From Biomphalaria glabrata (lineage: Eukaryota; Mollusca; Gastropoda; Planorbidae), in assembly GCF_947242115.1 (NCBI RefSeq), contig NC_074716.1, positions 3,450,001 through 3,514,000 on the forward strand: a stretch of DNA of 64,000 nucleotides, read 5' to 3'. Position numbers and translations under genes: made by a program. Positions 34,881 through 45,700 of this stretch are shown piece after piece. How positions within the stretch are numbered: position 1 is the stretch's first letter; each line of letters starts with the position of its first letter. The notes beneath the pieces were generated by a model. The model saw only the letters and a list, made by a program, of their open reading frames with translations, made no database searches and was not told the origin of the DNA.

Positions 34881-35384
34881 CCGTTACAGAAAAGCAGTAA
34901 TACCAGATTTCGAAACATTTTCTCCGCTAGAAACTAAGATTCCTATAAAAACTCGTTATTTTTTAAAGAAAACAAAAACAGAATAGAATGTTTTATATGA
35001 ATATAAAATATAATTGTAATTTTATTTGTATAGATTATTGCAGTAATACCAAATAAAGATGTTTTCTTATTTGACTAAACAGTTACTAGACAGTCTTTTG
35101 AACAACATATCAGGCAACATATTATTATAGATTTTTTTCGACGCATTAATAGAAATTTGTTCCGAATTTGTTTCCTTCAAATTTAGATCTAGATCTATAT
35201 CTAGATATCTATCTAGATCTATATACAGTATCGCGGAGTTAATGTGAACGAAATAAATGTTGCTAAAAAAATAAGAATCTATCTATATCTTCTATATATA
35301 TATAATTCTCTTCTTCACTCAAAAGTTTAAACAAGAAGTAAAGGAAAGATCACTCTGTAGTCTGCGAATAGTCCACGAGAAAAA

Positions 35385-35555
35385 AAGAGGGCGGGGGGGG
35401 GGGGGGGAGAACACGCGTAGTCACAAAATAGCAACCAAGAAATATCACTCTTTATTTATTTATTTATTTCTACCTCTGTTTAAAAAAAAAAGGGGGGGGG
35501 GGAGTGAGTTATATAGTCTGGTGTAACTAAAAAAAAAAGGGGGGGGGGGGGGTGA
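35385..35555. repeat. Poly-G / poly-A tracts
   Basis: Three short blocks of 9-15 G preceded by A runs (about 35391-35407, 35492-35502, 35538-35552) with TTTA repeats between. The recurrence of A-run plus G-run suggests a duplicated block. Confidence 0.6.
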
Positions 35556-35649
35556 AATTCTTTTTAATTCTTAAAAATAGATCGGATCTTTGAATAATAC
35601 TGATCTGATCTTAGCCCTATTTTAGCAAATAGCAGAAAAACTTTTTTAA

Positions 35650-35765
35650 AAAATCTTATCTTACATAGCCTATTACAGACGTTATTTCAAAAAAGAAGAT
35701 AGGCCTAATTATAACGTCCTATGCATTTCACATATGTATGTTAATCAATGACAAACTTTTTTCCC
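35650..35765 (-). mobile_element. LINE 3' tail (family K)
   Basis: Minus-strand match to the 3' untranslated block and TAAGAT tail of the family K LINE only; no protein part remains. Confidence 0.5.
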
Positions 35766-37094
35766 CTAATCTTAATCTAGATATAAGGACTAACTGACTA
35801 AGTATATCTAAATATTATTTTAGCACATATGCACATGCCACTTCCAGGATATCGCATTTTCTCCCAGTAGTACTAGTAGTAGTAGAAGTAGTATTTTAGA
35901 AAAGAACGATCTCGATCATTCATTCTCTGGCGCAGCCAGGATCGAGTTTAATAGCAACTTAACGAAGTTCTGGATTTATACATGGTTTCTGTTGTCAGCA
36001 CATGCCAGGAAATGATACCATGTTATCTATTTTTCACCAATAAACTCAAGCACTGGGTCGCCTTGCGGTTAACCGATACCGTGACCTTTCGATAGCTACG
36101 GGTTATAGGCATTTCGTGGAAGTGTTGTAAAGTTAAACCCTACGCCAGCCTTCTTTTCGACAACTGGTAGGCCGATAGTGAACTTAAAGATCTATACAAA
36201 ATATATATATATATATATATGCCTATATCTCACACCAGCAATGTTGGTAGGATCCTTGTCTCAAGACTGCAAGTGAAAGCTTCAGCTTCTTCAAGAGTCT
36301 TATCTATCCATAATCTTGATGTGGATTCAGGAGCAATAGATCACATAGGCCTATAGCCATGCTATCCTCTCTACGATTTCTACAAGAGAAATCCAGAGAG
36401 AGGCTGAGAGACAAGCCTCTCATTTGCGCCGTATGGCAGCAGAAGTAGTCTTTTCAAACTTAGAAAATTAGAATGCTCTCCCAAACAACTAGATAGACTA
36501 CAATTCAAATGGAATGTTTTTACGAAAAAAGCAACAACAATTATCTTGAAATTAATGTAGCCCAGTCAGCATTTTTTTTAGGTCAGCAGTGGTGTTAAAC
36601 AGAGCAGTTAAATAGCAAATACTTTGGTCTATTATTTTGCTGTTTATTGCATTATGTTATTATGTTAGCAACGACGTAAACGAAGGTGTGTATCTTCATA
36701 AAATATCCTTAAGAAAACTCTTTAGTGTATTCAGATTGAGGAGCAAAACTTTAATAATTCGTTAATAATTAACTAATTAGTTAATAATTATTAATTAGGG
36801 AACTGCCAATGATGCAGATATCGTTGTATAATCGGCTATTCAGCTTCAGATTCTAGTTGGCCGACTGTCTGCTGAATGCAGAGTATATCAATTTAAACAC
36901 TGTCACTATAGCCATGGTAAAACCTTTTATAGAGCTAGATGTAATGGGTGTAGTTTGCAATTAGGACTTTTCTTTGACTCAACTTTTTTTCTTTTGACCC
37001 ACGCATAACCTAAGTCAGCTCTGCAAGTCTGTAACTGCACCTGCGCAGATTACCCCAGATCTAACCATATTTGAAAAACGGAGTCAACAAAAGA
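35766..37094. other. Non-coding, nothing certain
   Basis: Contains a GTA trinucleotide microsatellite near 35866-35893 and an AT tract near 36200-36220. Pieces at 36055-36180 and 36235-36500 look like decayed repeats, but no family or boundary was found. Confidence 0.35.
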
Positions 37095-37400
37095 ATCTAC
37101 CAGTTGCATTCATACTCTCCCGCCTTGACTACTGCAACGCCGGCATGCTTACAGGTAGGCTATGCCTGATGACAAAATCGCCAGGATGCAGCGAATTCAG
37201 AACAACGCTGCAAGAATAGTCCTATGAAAAACAAGACATGATGTAGCCTACTCTCGTACACTACACTGGCTTCCTGTGAATGCAGGAATCGACGACAAGG
37301 TGACCACACATCAATGCATCTACAACAAAGAAATACCCTTGTACCCATCACTCCAAGTGTCATACACCTATGTAAACATTGCAAGCTAATAAGAAAAATT
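37095..37400 (+). mobile_element. LINE fragment, L2/CR1-like
   Basis: Encodes ILSRLDYCNAGMLTG, then MQRIQNNAARIVL and a HWLPV segment, with breaks. It matches the copy at 21010-21545 and extends further toward the N-terminus. The SRLDYCN...Q..QN.AARI order is characteristic of L2/CR1-like reverse transcriptases. Confidence 0.75.
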
Positions 37401-37624
37401 ATAATTTAAAATAAAAAGACACTTAAAAAATGCTGAAGCCTATCTTCATTAAGAAATACAATTTTGAAAAATATTTATATAGGTGAAAATAATGAGGTAC
37501 TTTGATATTGGCATGAGGGATATAGGGTCTATAATGTCTTTTTTTTTTAAATTATATGATTACAAAATCATTATATCCCTAACACTATAATCAAATCTTT
37601 GTCCCACTCTTACACATTAGTAAA

Positions 37625-37890
37625 GTACCCTTTCAGACATTGCTATCTCTAGGGTAGATGATGTAAAGATCATCTGTTTCTGTGACACGCGGTTAACGAG
37701 GGTGTCATGTGGCCAGCAGTCCAGCACAATGACCAAGCGCCCCTTTTCCCCAACTGGGTGGACTCAGAGGACCCCTAAAAATCCCAAATCAATAATCACA
37801 GTCTTTACCAGGATTCAAACGCGGAACCCCCGTTGTTGTTTTTTTTCAAAAGCCAAGCGCTTTACCGCACAACCACTGCGCCTCCCTCTT
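37625..37890 (-). mobile_element. tRNA-derived SINE (family B)
   Basis: Same head (GGAGGCGCAGTGGTTGTGCG on the minus strand), degenerate B box and body as at 13385-13655. Confidence 0.8.
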
Positions 37891-39222
37891 ATACATTAAA
37901 ACTGATCAATGCTCCTGGACAGTTGTAATAATTTATGGATCTTCATTACCGTATTATCTATTAGATTGATTATGTAAAGGATATAGAGTGTAATGGATTG
38001 GCCGACACTCGTAGGTCTACATCTAGAATATATAGGCCTGTGTTGTAATTGACTGTGTTAAAATTAAGAAAAACATCTTCCATTATCCTATCAAGGAAGA
38101 TATTGAAAAGAATTAGTGAAAGAAGGCAACCTCGACTCACTCCAACTGTGGTTTTAAACCAGTCCCCAGTTGTTATTGTTGAAGTAGGCTACACAGCACT
38201 AGTGGCCTGCTTGTAGAGGTTCTGGATTACTTTCTGTTTTTATTTAGACCTATATTGTAGGGTAACGTGGGGCAAAAAGCCCTTCGGGGTAAAAGGCCTT
38301 TCTTATTTTTTGTGCGAGTGGCTTATTGGATGATTCAAATTAAGACTTCCTGAGATAGCTCACTTCCGTTCTTTTAATGCACATTGAGCTTGGTGTAGTA
38401 GCTTGTCAATTTATCGTCACAGATTGTGACAGATCACTTTGAATTTTTCTACCTATTTCACTATAAGGTAAGGGCTCATTTTATTTGTCTGTATTTTTAT
38501 TATGTGTTATTTTATCCTTAATTGTAAATATTCTTTGCAAAGGATTTTCAATTGAAATCTTTATAGATGTTGCTATACTCTAAAAGCGCCATGGTCATGG
38601 TGAAAGTTAATATTATATAATATATTGATCGTTTCAACATCACCTATGTTGGGGTAAAATGCCCATTAGAGTTGGGGGCAGGAAGCCTTTATCGAAATCT
38701 GGTCATAAAAGATCTAGATGTATAATGTATAAAATCTAGAAATCTCTATAAATTTTAGACTTCATTGTCGCTAGATTTAAGATTATTCTAGATTTATATT
38801 TAACTAGATCTATAATATACAAATAATCTACAAAATTCTAGATTCTAGACTGGAATCTAAGAATAAATTATATAAATACAAGTTCAATAGGTCTAAAATG
38901 TAAATTAGAAAAATATATCTAAATCTAGATCTATTATAAATAAATCTAATAAAATATCTAGTCTAGATCTAGTAGATCTATTTCTATAACTATATGTCTT
39001 TATCATTATATAATATTATTATATAAATCTATAATAATAGATTTTTATTCTGTACACAATAGTGATTTGGGGTATTCTAGTCAATCAAGATGAGACAGCA
39101 ATTAGTATGCGTATTTGTGATACTTAGATTAGAAAGTAATAGTAAGATCTAGTAGGGCTGTAGATCTAATCTATAAATTATACCATATTAGTAAGTTTAA
39201 CTATAGATTTATATTTTCTGTT

Positions 39223-39377
39223 TGTAAAATGTTTCAGATGTTCCTTCAGAGTTGAAGATTATTACTTCCTAGTCCAAACCTCCCGCAGGACGACAGGGGA
39301 TGGGAGCGGGCAGGGTTTAAACTCTGGACCACTGACAAATCTGAACGACAGTCCAGCGCGCAAACCGCACGACCAAA
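39223..39377 (-). mobile_element. tRNA-derived SINE (family A), duplicated copy 1
   Basis: Family A body and degenerate B box (GAGTTTAAACCC), sharing diagnostic changes with the next copy, so the pair arose by duplication and not by two insertions. The head is cut by the duplication border. Confidence 0.8.
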
Positions 39378-39632
39378 ATATCTAGTCTAGATCTAGTAGA
39401 TCTATTTCTATATGTCAGTATCATTATATTATTATATAAATCTATAATAATAGATTTTTATTCTGTACGCGATAGTGATTTGGGGTATTCTAGTCAATCC
39501 AGATGAGACAGCAATTAGTATGCGTATTTGTGATACTTAGATTAGAAAGTAATAGTAAGATCTAGTCTATAAATTATACCAGATTAGTAAGTTTAACTAT
39601 AGATTTATATTTTCTGTTTGTAAAATGTTTCA

Positions 39633-39785
39633 GATGTTCCTTCAGAGTTGAAGATTATTACTTCCTAGTCCAAACCTCCCACAGGGCGACAGGGGATGGG
39701 AGCGGGCAGGGTTTAAACCCTGGACCACTGACAAATCTGAACGACAGTCCAGCGCGCAAACCGCACGACCAAGTAGCCATCCATT
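39633..39785 (-). mobile_element. tRNA-derived SINE (family A), duplicated copy 2
   Basis: As copy 1, but the head continues to the TGGATGGCTAC start that copy 1 lacks, so this copy probably holds the original right border. Confidence 0.8.
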
Positions 39786-41039
39786 TTCTAGATCGTTATT
39801 ATTTATTCTACTTTTGCCTGCTATGTTTGGAATTATATATATTTATCTTTTGAGATCCATAAGCTTTTAAAGTTTAAAATGTGCACAATTTAATTTAAAA
39901 AAAAAAAAATTTTTATTTTTTTTTTTCATTTCAGAAAATGTTAAGAAATTTCCAGAGAAAAACACAAGGCTCGTATGGTCAACATTCTTGACAGAAGATT
40001 TAAAAGCTATCACTGATGGGATGCCACTTAACAATGTCTCCGAAAAAATTACATTTATAATTATTAAATATTTCACTTGTACTTTTTAAATTTGTTTGTC
40101 AAAATTTATTATTTATGTTTGTGTATACCAAATATCGCAAGCTAAAATTATTTAAAAACAAATTCATGTGTTTATATAATTACATACTGGTACACTAATA
40201 CATACAACTAAGAGCTGAAAAACGTAAAAATAATTTTTAAAGTTTTTAGTTTTCATTACTTTTGCTTCTGCATTTTAATCAATTTTCTTTTTTATCTTGT
40301 TTACAAACTAAAATTGAAAACAAAATTACCAGCCTAAATTTATACACAAAAACAAACATCTACGAAGAAAAGAAAATCCTTATTTGCTTGAACATAATTA
40401 ATAATCAATTATCATTATTATTCTTGTGTGCAAGGATAAAAAAAAAATTATTTGAAAACAAAATTACACATACAAATATATATACACAATAATATATACA
40501 CCTAAGAGATTTAAAAAGCAATTAAATTCTTTATTTACCACAATTTTTGCTTTGGGGGTAAGTGGCCCTTGGAAGGGCTTTTTGCCCCAAGTGTGGGGTA
40601 AAATGTCCCTTAAAATTTTTTTTTAATTTCATGCAATAATTTTTAGATGCATTGAAATAAATTTATTTTAAAAACTAATTTGTAAATTAGACATGTAACA
40701 CTAAATGAAAACCAAATTTAAGATAAAATTATATTAATAAGCTAGCTTGTATAGGCCATAGAAGCTTAGGGGGGGCTTTTTGCCCCACGTTACCCTACTT
40801 TTCCATTGTCACTCAGAAAGCTTCATGTCGAACGCTTTCTTGTAATCAATTAAAGACATGAAAAAGATTCTTTTGGTGAAGGTATTTCTCCTAGAGTAGC
40901 CTATACTGAGGTTTAGAATTTGTTCTGTTGTGCTGCGACCTTATCTAAAATCCGCCTGTTCTTCTGATATAATTTTGTCTGATATCGGTTTTAGCCGGTT
41001 AATTAATATAACTTTTGGTAATGCGCATATACAATACTT

Positions 41040-41245
41040 CTGCAGCATTTGGTATACAACAAGGTTACAAAGACAGTTTGTGTGGAAACACTAACTCAAA
41101 ATCTGCCCCCGAAGTGGTCCAGGTGAAAAGGCAGGTTTCAATATTTTCAGAAAGAACATCAGAATGGAGAAGAGAAGAATGGAGAAAGAAGGTTGACAGA
41201 TCCTGTGTGGTGCCCCAGCAGTCCAGCAGACCAAAGGATAAGTGA
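41040..41245 (+). mobile_element. LINE C-terminal fragment (family R)
   Basis: Ends with EWRREEWRKKVDRSCVVPQQ, SSRPKDK and a stop, the same C-terminus as at 12600-12840. Opposite in orientation to the adjoining RT fragment at 38040-41015, so a separate insertion or an inversion. Confidence 0.75.
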
Positions 41246-41279
41246 ATGTGAAGTTAGATGGCCTAACTGATGTCATAGA

Positions 41280-41980
41280 ATGAATATCTAATTGATCAAA
41301 TTGTTTTGTAAAGGGTCAATTTCTATTCAAATCCTCAAGAAAAAAAAATTCGTAAAAAAAAAATATTTTCCTTAGTTAAGTGACCTTACAACTTATATGC
41401 ATACTAAATATTTTTTTCTCTTTAAAAAAAGTAAACATTCTTTTGTGTAAATGTAATACTTAGTATGACAAAACTTAACTTAGCAATAAAAATGTAAAAA
41501 AAAAATAATATTTTTTTTTGACAAAAAGTCTAAAACCGTTTGCATAAATGTGTTAAAAATATGGTAAACAGTCATATCCCCTACTAAAGAGCCTTCCGTG
41601 TTTGTTACTATTAATAGTGAATAGTTGTAAAAGTTGTGGATTTTTATGAAAACAACAACAACTGCTTGCATAAGTGATTTAAAAAAAAATAGAATTTTCA
41701 CTTTCAGAAAAGAAAAAAGTAGCCGTTGCATCAGAACTTTGAATGGTCTAAAAATTATGATGTCGGATTTTCACTATCTTTTCTAGTTTACGAGATCTAA
41801 CGGGACGGACGGACGGACATTCCACACAGAACTAAAAGCGTACGTCTTTTCCCCTTTCGGAGGCCGCAAAAAACAGCCCTCAAATTATGATCAATGTCCA
41901 ACAGGGTTAAAAAGGGGAATCAATATATCAGCTGGAAAGTGTCAGTAGTCACATATAATATGGTCACATTCGTATATATG
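41280..41980. other. Non-coding, possible old repeat
   Basis: AT-rich, with a short (GGAC)n-like run ACGGACGGACGGACATT near 41804-41820. No coding signal. Confidence 0.3.
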
Positions 41981-41984
41981 CTTG

Positions 41985-42345
41985 CGAATGTTAGGCGCTG
42001 CACATGGCTGCAGAACTATGGAGGAGGATCCTATTAATGGAATTAAGATAGGCCCTACTACAGAAGGATCCTACATAGGCCTGCTATATCACATACAAGG
42101 ACCGCATCATAAACGAAGAGATCAGAAACAGGATTAGTACAGCGATTGGATCCCACGATGACCTGCTAACTACTGTCGAAAACGCAAACTAAAACTCTGT
42201 GGGCATAATGAAAATCTAAACCGACCACCTGCGGACAATGGTTATATGCTTGCCCTGGATGTGGCAAAATATGTAGGTCACAGCTGGGGCTGCGCAGCCA
42301 CGAGAAATACTGCATTCCTCACTAATCTTTGGACTCGAAGACATG
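41985..42345 (+). mobile_element. LINE 3' end with CPGCGK tail
   Basis: Encodes in pieces RDHIINEEIRNRISTAIGSH, DDLLTTV and, at the end, CPGCGKICRSQLGLRSHEKY with C following, then a stop. The first is a common RT-downstream segment of LINE ORF2; the last is a C2H2-like knuckle at the very C-terminus. The last 40 bases match 3702-3745 on the minus strand. It ends about 360 bp before XPO4 exon 1. Confidence 0.7.
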
Positions 42346-42703
42346 CCTTATTATTATTAGGCTATTATTATGATAAATAAAATAGATCTTAATTTGCACT
42401 ATTATACAATGTCGCAGTGTCTACTGATTGTGGTTGGTCTATCTAATAATAGTTTTGTTATACCTTTACTTGGAAAGGAAGCTGTCTATCAATAAGATTT
42501 AATTTAATTTTATTATTATTTAACATTCAATGTAAGTAATGCATATTTACATTAACATTTTTTTTTACACTAGATCTAGACCTTATACTATATTTATAGT
42601 CTCGATTTATTATTATATTATTTTTTTCCACTTTGGCCCAATATCTATTTTTAGCATATTATGGTTTGAAATCACCTGGCATTATTTGCCCATCAACGTT
42701 AAG

Positions 42704-42757
42704 ATGGCTGAACACACGGTGATGCTAGAGTTGGAGCAAGCCTCCTTAATTTTTATG
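42704..42757 (+). CDS. XPO4: XPO4 exon 1 (18 codons)
   Basis: MAEHTVMLELEQASLIFM followed by GTGGCG as donor. It aligns with human residues just before the APP motif (LENAAKVLM). The context AAGATGG is good for initiation. An in-frame upstream ATG exists at 42539, but the peptide it would add is AT-driven and unlike exportins. Confidence 0.85.
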
Positions 42758-45700
42758 GTGGCGTATTATCAGTTAACTAGACCCTAGATATAATATTTAA
42801 AACCGCTTTCTGTTTGTGCTTTTATATATTTTACATGTATAATTACGTCTGATCTTTATTTTTCTCAAAAGATAAACTAAACATTACTACTCAGAAGTTT
42901 CTAAGTCTAAGACTCAACTCAGTCGTCTCAGTGAAGTTGTAAAGTAAAGACAAATGACTAAGTCATAAGTCGTAAGACTTGACTTAAGACAAAATAAGAC
43001 TAATTAAATTGCATGACGCGTAGGCAGCTGTAAATGGTAGCGGGTAGTAAGTAAGAGTTAAGAGTGTCTACAGTTCAATTATAGTAAATTATAATTTATA
43101 CTAACAATAACTAACTAATCTATAGATCTAAGTTCTAGGACTAGACTTACTGAACTTACTCACTTAGTATCTAGATCTAGTTTAACTAGTAATAATTTTG
43201 ATATATACAAATATACATACTATTTACTATATTCTATATTATATTTATATACAATATAAATTAATAGACTAGTCTGAGTAGTCTTAGTTAGACTTAGAGT
43301 TTAATATTAGACTTACTTTACTCCCTTTTAGTACTTATATCTAGACTACTAGTAACTAGTCACTACTAGAGTCTAGAGTAGTAAGTGTAGAGTCAGAGTC
43401 CTGTCCTAGATCTAGTTAAATCTAGTAGATCTAGATTATTCTAGACTAGACTAGTTAAGATTCAGACAGTAGGGAGTAGTTAAGTAAAAGTTATAAAGGA
43501 CTACACTCTACATTGACTTTACATTTAAATTTAAGTATTTACAACATAAATAGACCCCTAACTCTAAACTCTAGATCTCTATTATGTTCAATAAAGTCTA
43601 TAGATCTAGACTCTAGTAAAAGTATGCAACAGACAGACCATACTGCATACTTATATAAATACAATTTATATTTACCACAGTCACTATTATTATTATTAGA
43701 GCCTAGAATTTGGGCACTTGTTTTTGTGTTTTTTTTAGTAGTAACTGTTGCTGCGTTGGTCTCCTTGGCCAGATTATCATTGTTTTTTTTTTTTATTTTT
43801 AAGAAAATGTTGACATTGTAGAGACTAAACCATCAAATCCAATGGATAAGTATCTAGGATGTTTAAGTATAAATTTTTTTGAAGATAACAGACAATGAAA
43901 AGATCTATTTTTCTTGACCACTTGACCCTTGTTTTGGTATTTTACTAGTTTCAAATAAGTTCTGAAAAGTTTAAAAAGTAATAAATACTTTCAATTTAAC
44001 ATATCCAGTCTTGTGCTGTCATAATATATGTAACATGCAGTATGCATCATTATATTTCTAGCTGTTTTTCAATGATGTAATACATAACACAAGAACTCTT
44101 GTTGTTCCTTTGGCAATTAAATAATTTTGAACAAAATGTAACTTACTGTTGTAAATTTCACATGTAATGTTTAAATTTAAAAGAAACTGGAGTATAAACC
44201 TATATTTTGCAAACTATAGTACTAATTGTTTGCTTTAATAATGTAATGTTGTGTGTAATGCACTATTGTGAAACAAATTTCCTCACAGCTAATAAACATT
44301 ATTATTAATATAAAGCATTTTGATTACAATTATTCTCAGCTTGTTTCTATTTAAACAGGCACCTCCTGATCTTGTTACCAGAGAACAAAGACAAGCAGCT
44401 CAGGATATTATTTTAAATTTCCGTAAAACACTTATGCCTTATGCCCTGTGCCAGTATATATTAGGTAAGTTCCATTGAAGTGACAATATAATAAGATTAT
44501 AAAATGTTTGCTCTTTTTAAAATGACTTGTAGCTTAAATGACTGATTTATAACTAAACAATGGCACACAAGATATGTAATAGTTGTTATTGAGTCTCTAT
44601 CGATTTTTGTTTCTATTTTTGTTTCTCAGAACACAGCAAAAATGATTATGCCTTGTTCCAAGCAGCCACCACTATTAAAGAAGCCATCATTAAAGACTGG
44701 GCCCTCTTGGGGCCTGATGCTGTAGAAGCGTTAAGATCATTCCTTTTAAGATATATCACCAATCACATCACTTTACAGGTAACAGAAATTCAAGAATTAT
44801 TCTGTTGCACTTTACCTCAGTTTATTTTTTTGTAAGTTTTTTTTTTTTTCAAAATGTTGAATTTGACTTGTGAAAAAAATTAGAATTTGACTTGTGAAAA
44901 AAATTAGAATTGTGGTTGAATTAATGTACAGTTTTAAATGTGAAAGTGAAAAAGTCAAGTACCCCTTTTCAGACATGTAAAATGTTTCTGTGGTCCAAGT
45001 TAATGAGCGTGTCATGTTGCCAGCACAACGACCAACCACCTTTACTTTTCCCACTATATGTACCTATTTGAGCTGAGTGGAATCAGTGTCGCCTTAAAAA
45101 TCCCTGTCTTCACATGTATTTGAACTCAAGACCCCGTCGGTTCGGAAGGCAATGCTTTAGTACTAAACCCACCATGTCCCCTAGCGTTAAATGGTACTGG
45201 TACCATTTATGAGCTAGTTTAAGTATAGTTTGTATAATAATACAATGGAACTCAAATTAGCATATATATATCAGACCTGCCTACCGTTACGCAAAATGCG
45301 TATTTGTTACGCAAAATCTCCCAAAAATGACAGTCAGTACGCAAATACGCATTGAACCCGTCGCGTTACGCTTTTCGTATCCTTTTTTTTTTCTCCTCTC
45401 TAGACTAGCTTACAAGCGGTCACGGAGGTCACGCTAAGCCGTTTTGTTGGCCGGGGGGGGGGGACAGAAAAGGTGGGGGAACACATTGTGTCCAGATCTA
45501 TACGTTGATTGGTTCTTAAAAGCAATTAGATTATTTAGTCTAGAAATGAAGAACGCGAGAGTGAGGGAGTGGCGGGTTGGTACCTGGTTGGTACCGTCAG
45601 CTGATACACCAACGTGACTTTTTTTTTGTAAGTTCATTAGTAGAAATTAATTATGTTGAATCCCTGATTCCCGTATTCTTTTGTATAGAAAAAAATATCG

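Larger units (their letters stand above)
38950..39790. repeat. About 420-bp direct tandem duplication
   Basis: The block starting AATATCTAGTCTAGATCTAG at about 38954 recurs from about 39378 with few differences. Each unit ends with a family A SINE on the minus strand (39223-39377 and 39633-39785). The duplication lies within the pogo-like element. Confidence 0.85.
38260..40795. mobile_element. pogo-like DNA transposon, degenerate (2.5 kb)
   Basis: The inverted ends GGGTAACGTGGGGCAAAAAG (left) and its complement at 40776-40795 are flanked by TA on both sides (38258-38259 and 40796-40797), the target duplication of Tc1/mariner and pogo elements. Inside, from 39938 (plus), MLRNFQRKTQGSY and then, after a frame change, EDLKAITDGMPLNN resemble the psq-type helix-turn-helix start of pogo/Tigger transposases. 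The rest of the transposase is missing. GGGGTAAAATGCCC-like subterminal repeats occur near 38650 and 40600. Confidence 0.85.
38040..41015 (-). mobile_element. LINE reverse transcriptase (family R), split by a pogo element
   Basis: On the minus strand 41015-40798 encodes PISDKIISEEQADF, GRSTTEQILNL and SLIDYKKAFD (RT blocks leading to the first catalytic Asp). 38257-38040 continues with IQNLYKQATSAV and GDWFKTTVGVSRGCLLSLIL, FNIFLDRIMEDV. The halves are consecutive once 38260-40795 is set aside. The protein frame has stops and changes. It is a dead copy of a LINE of the ORF2 type. Confidence 0.85.
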
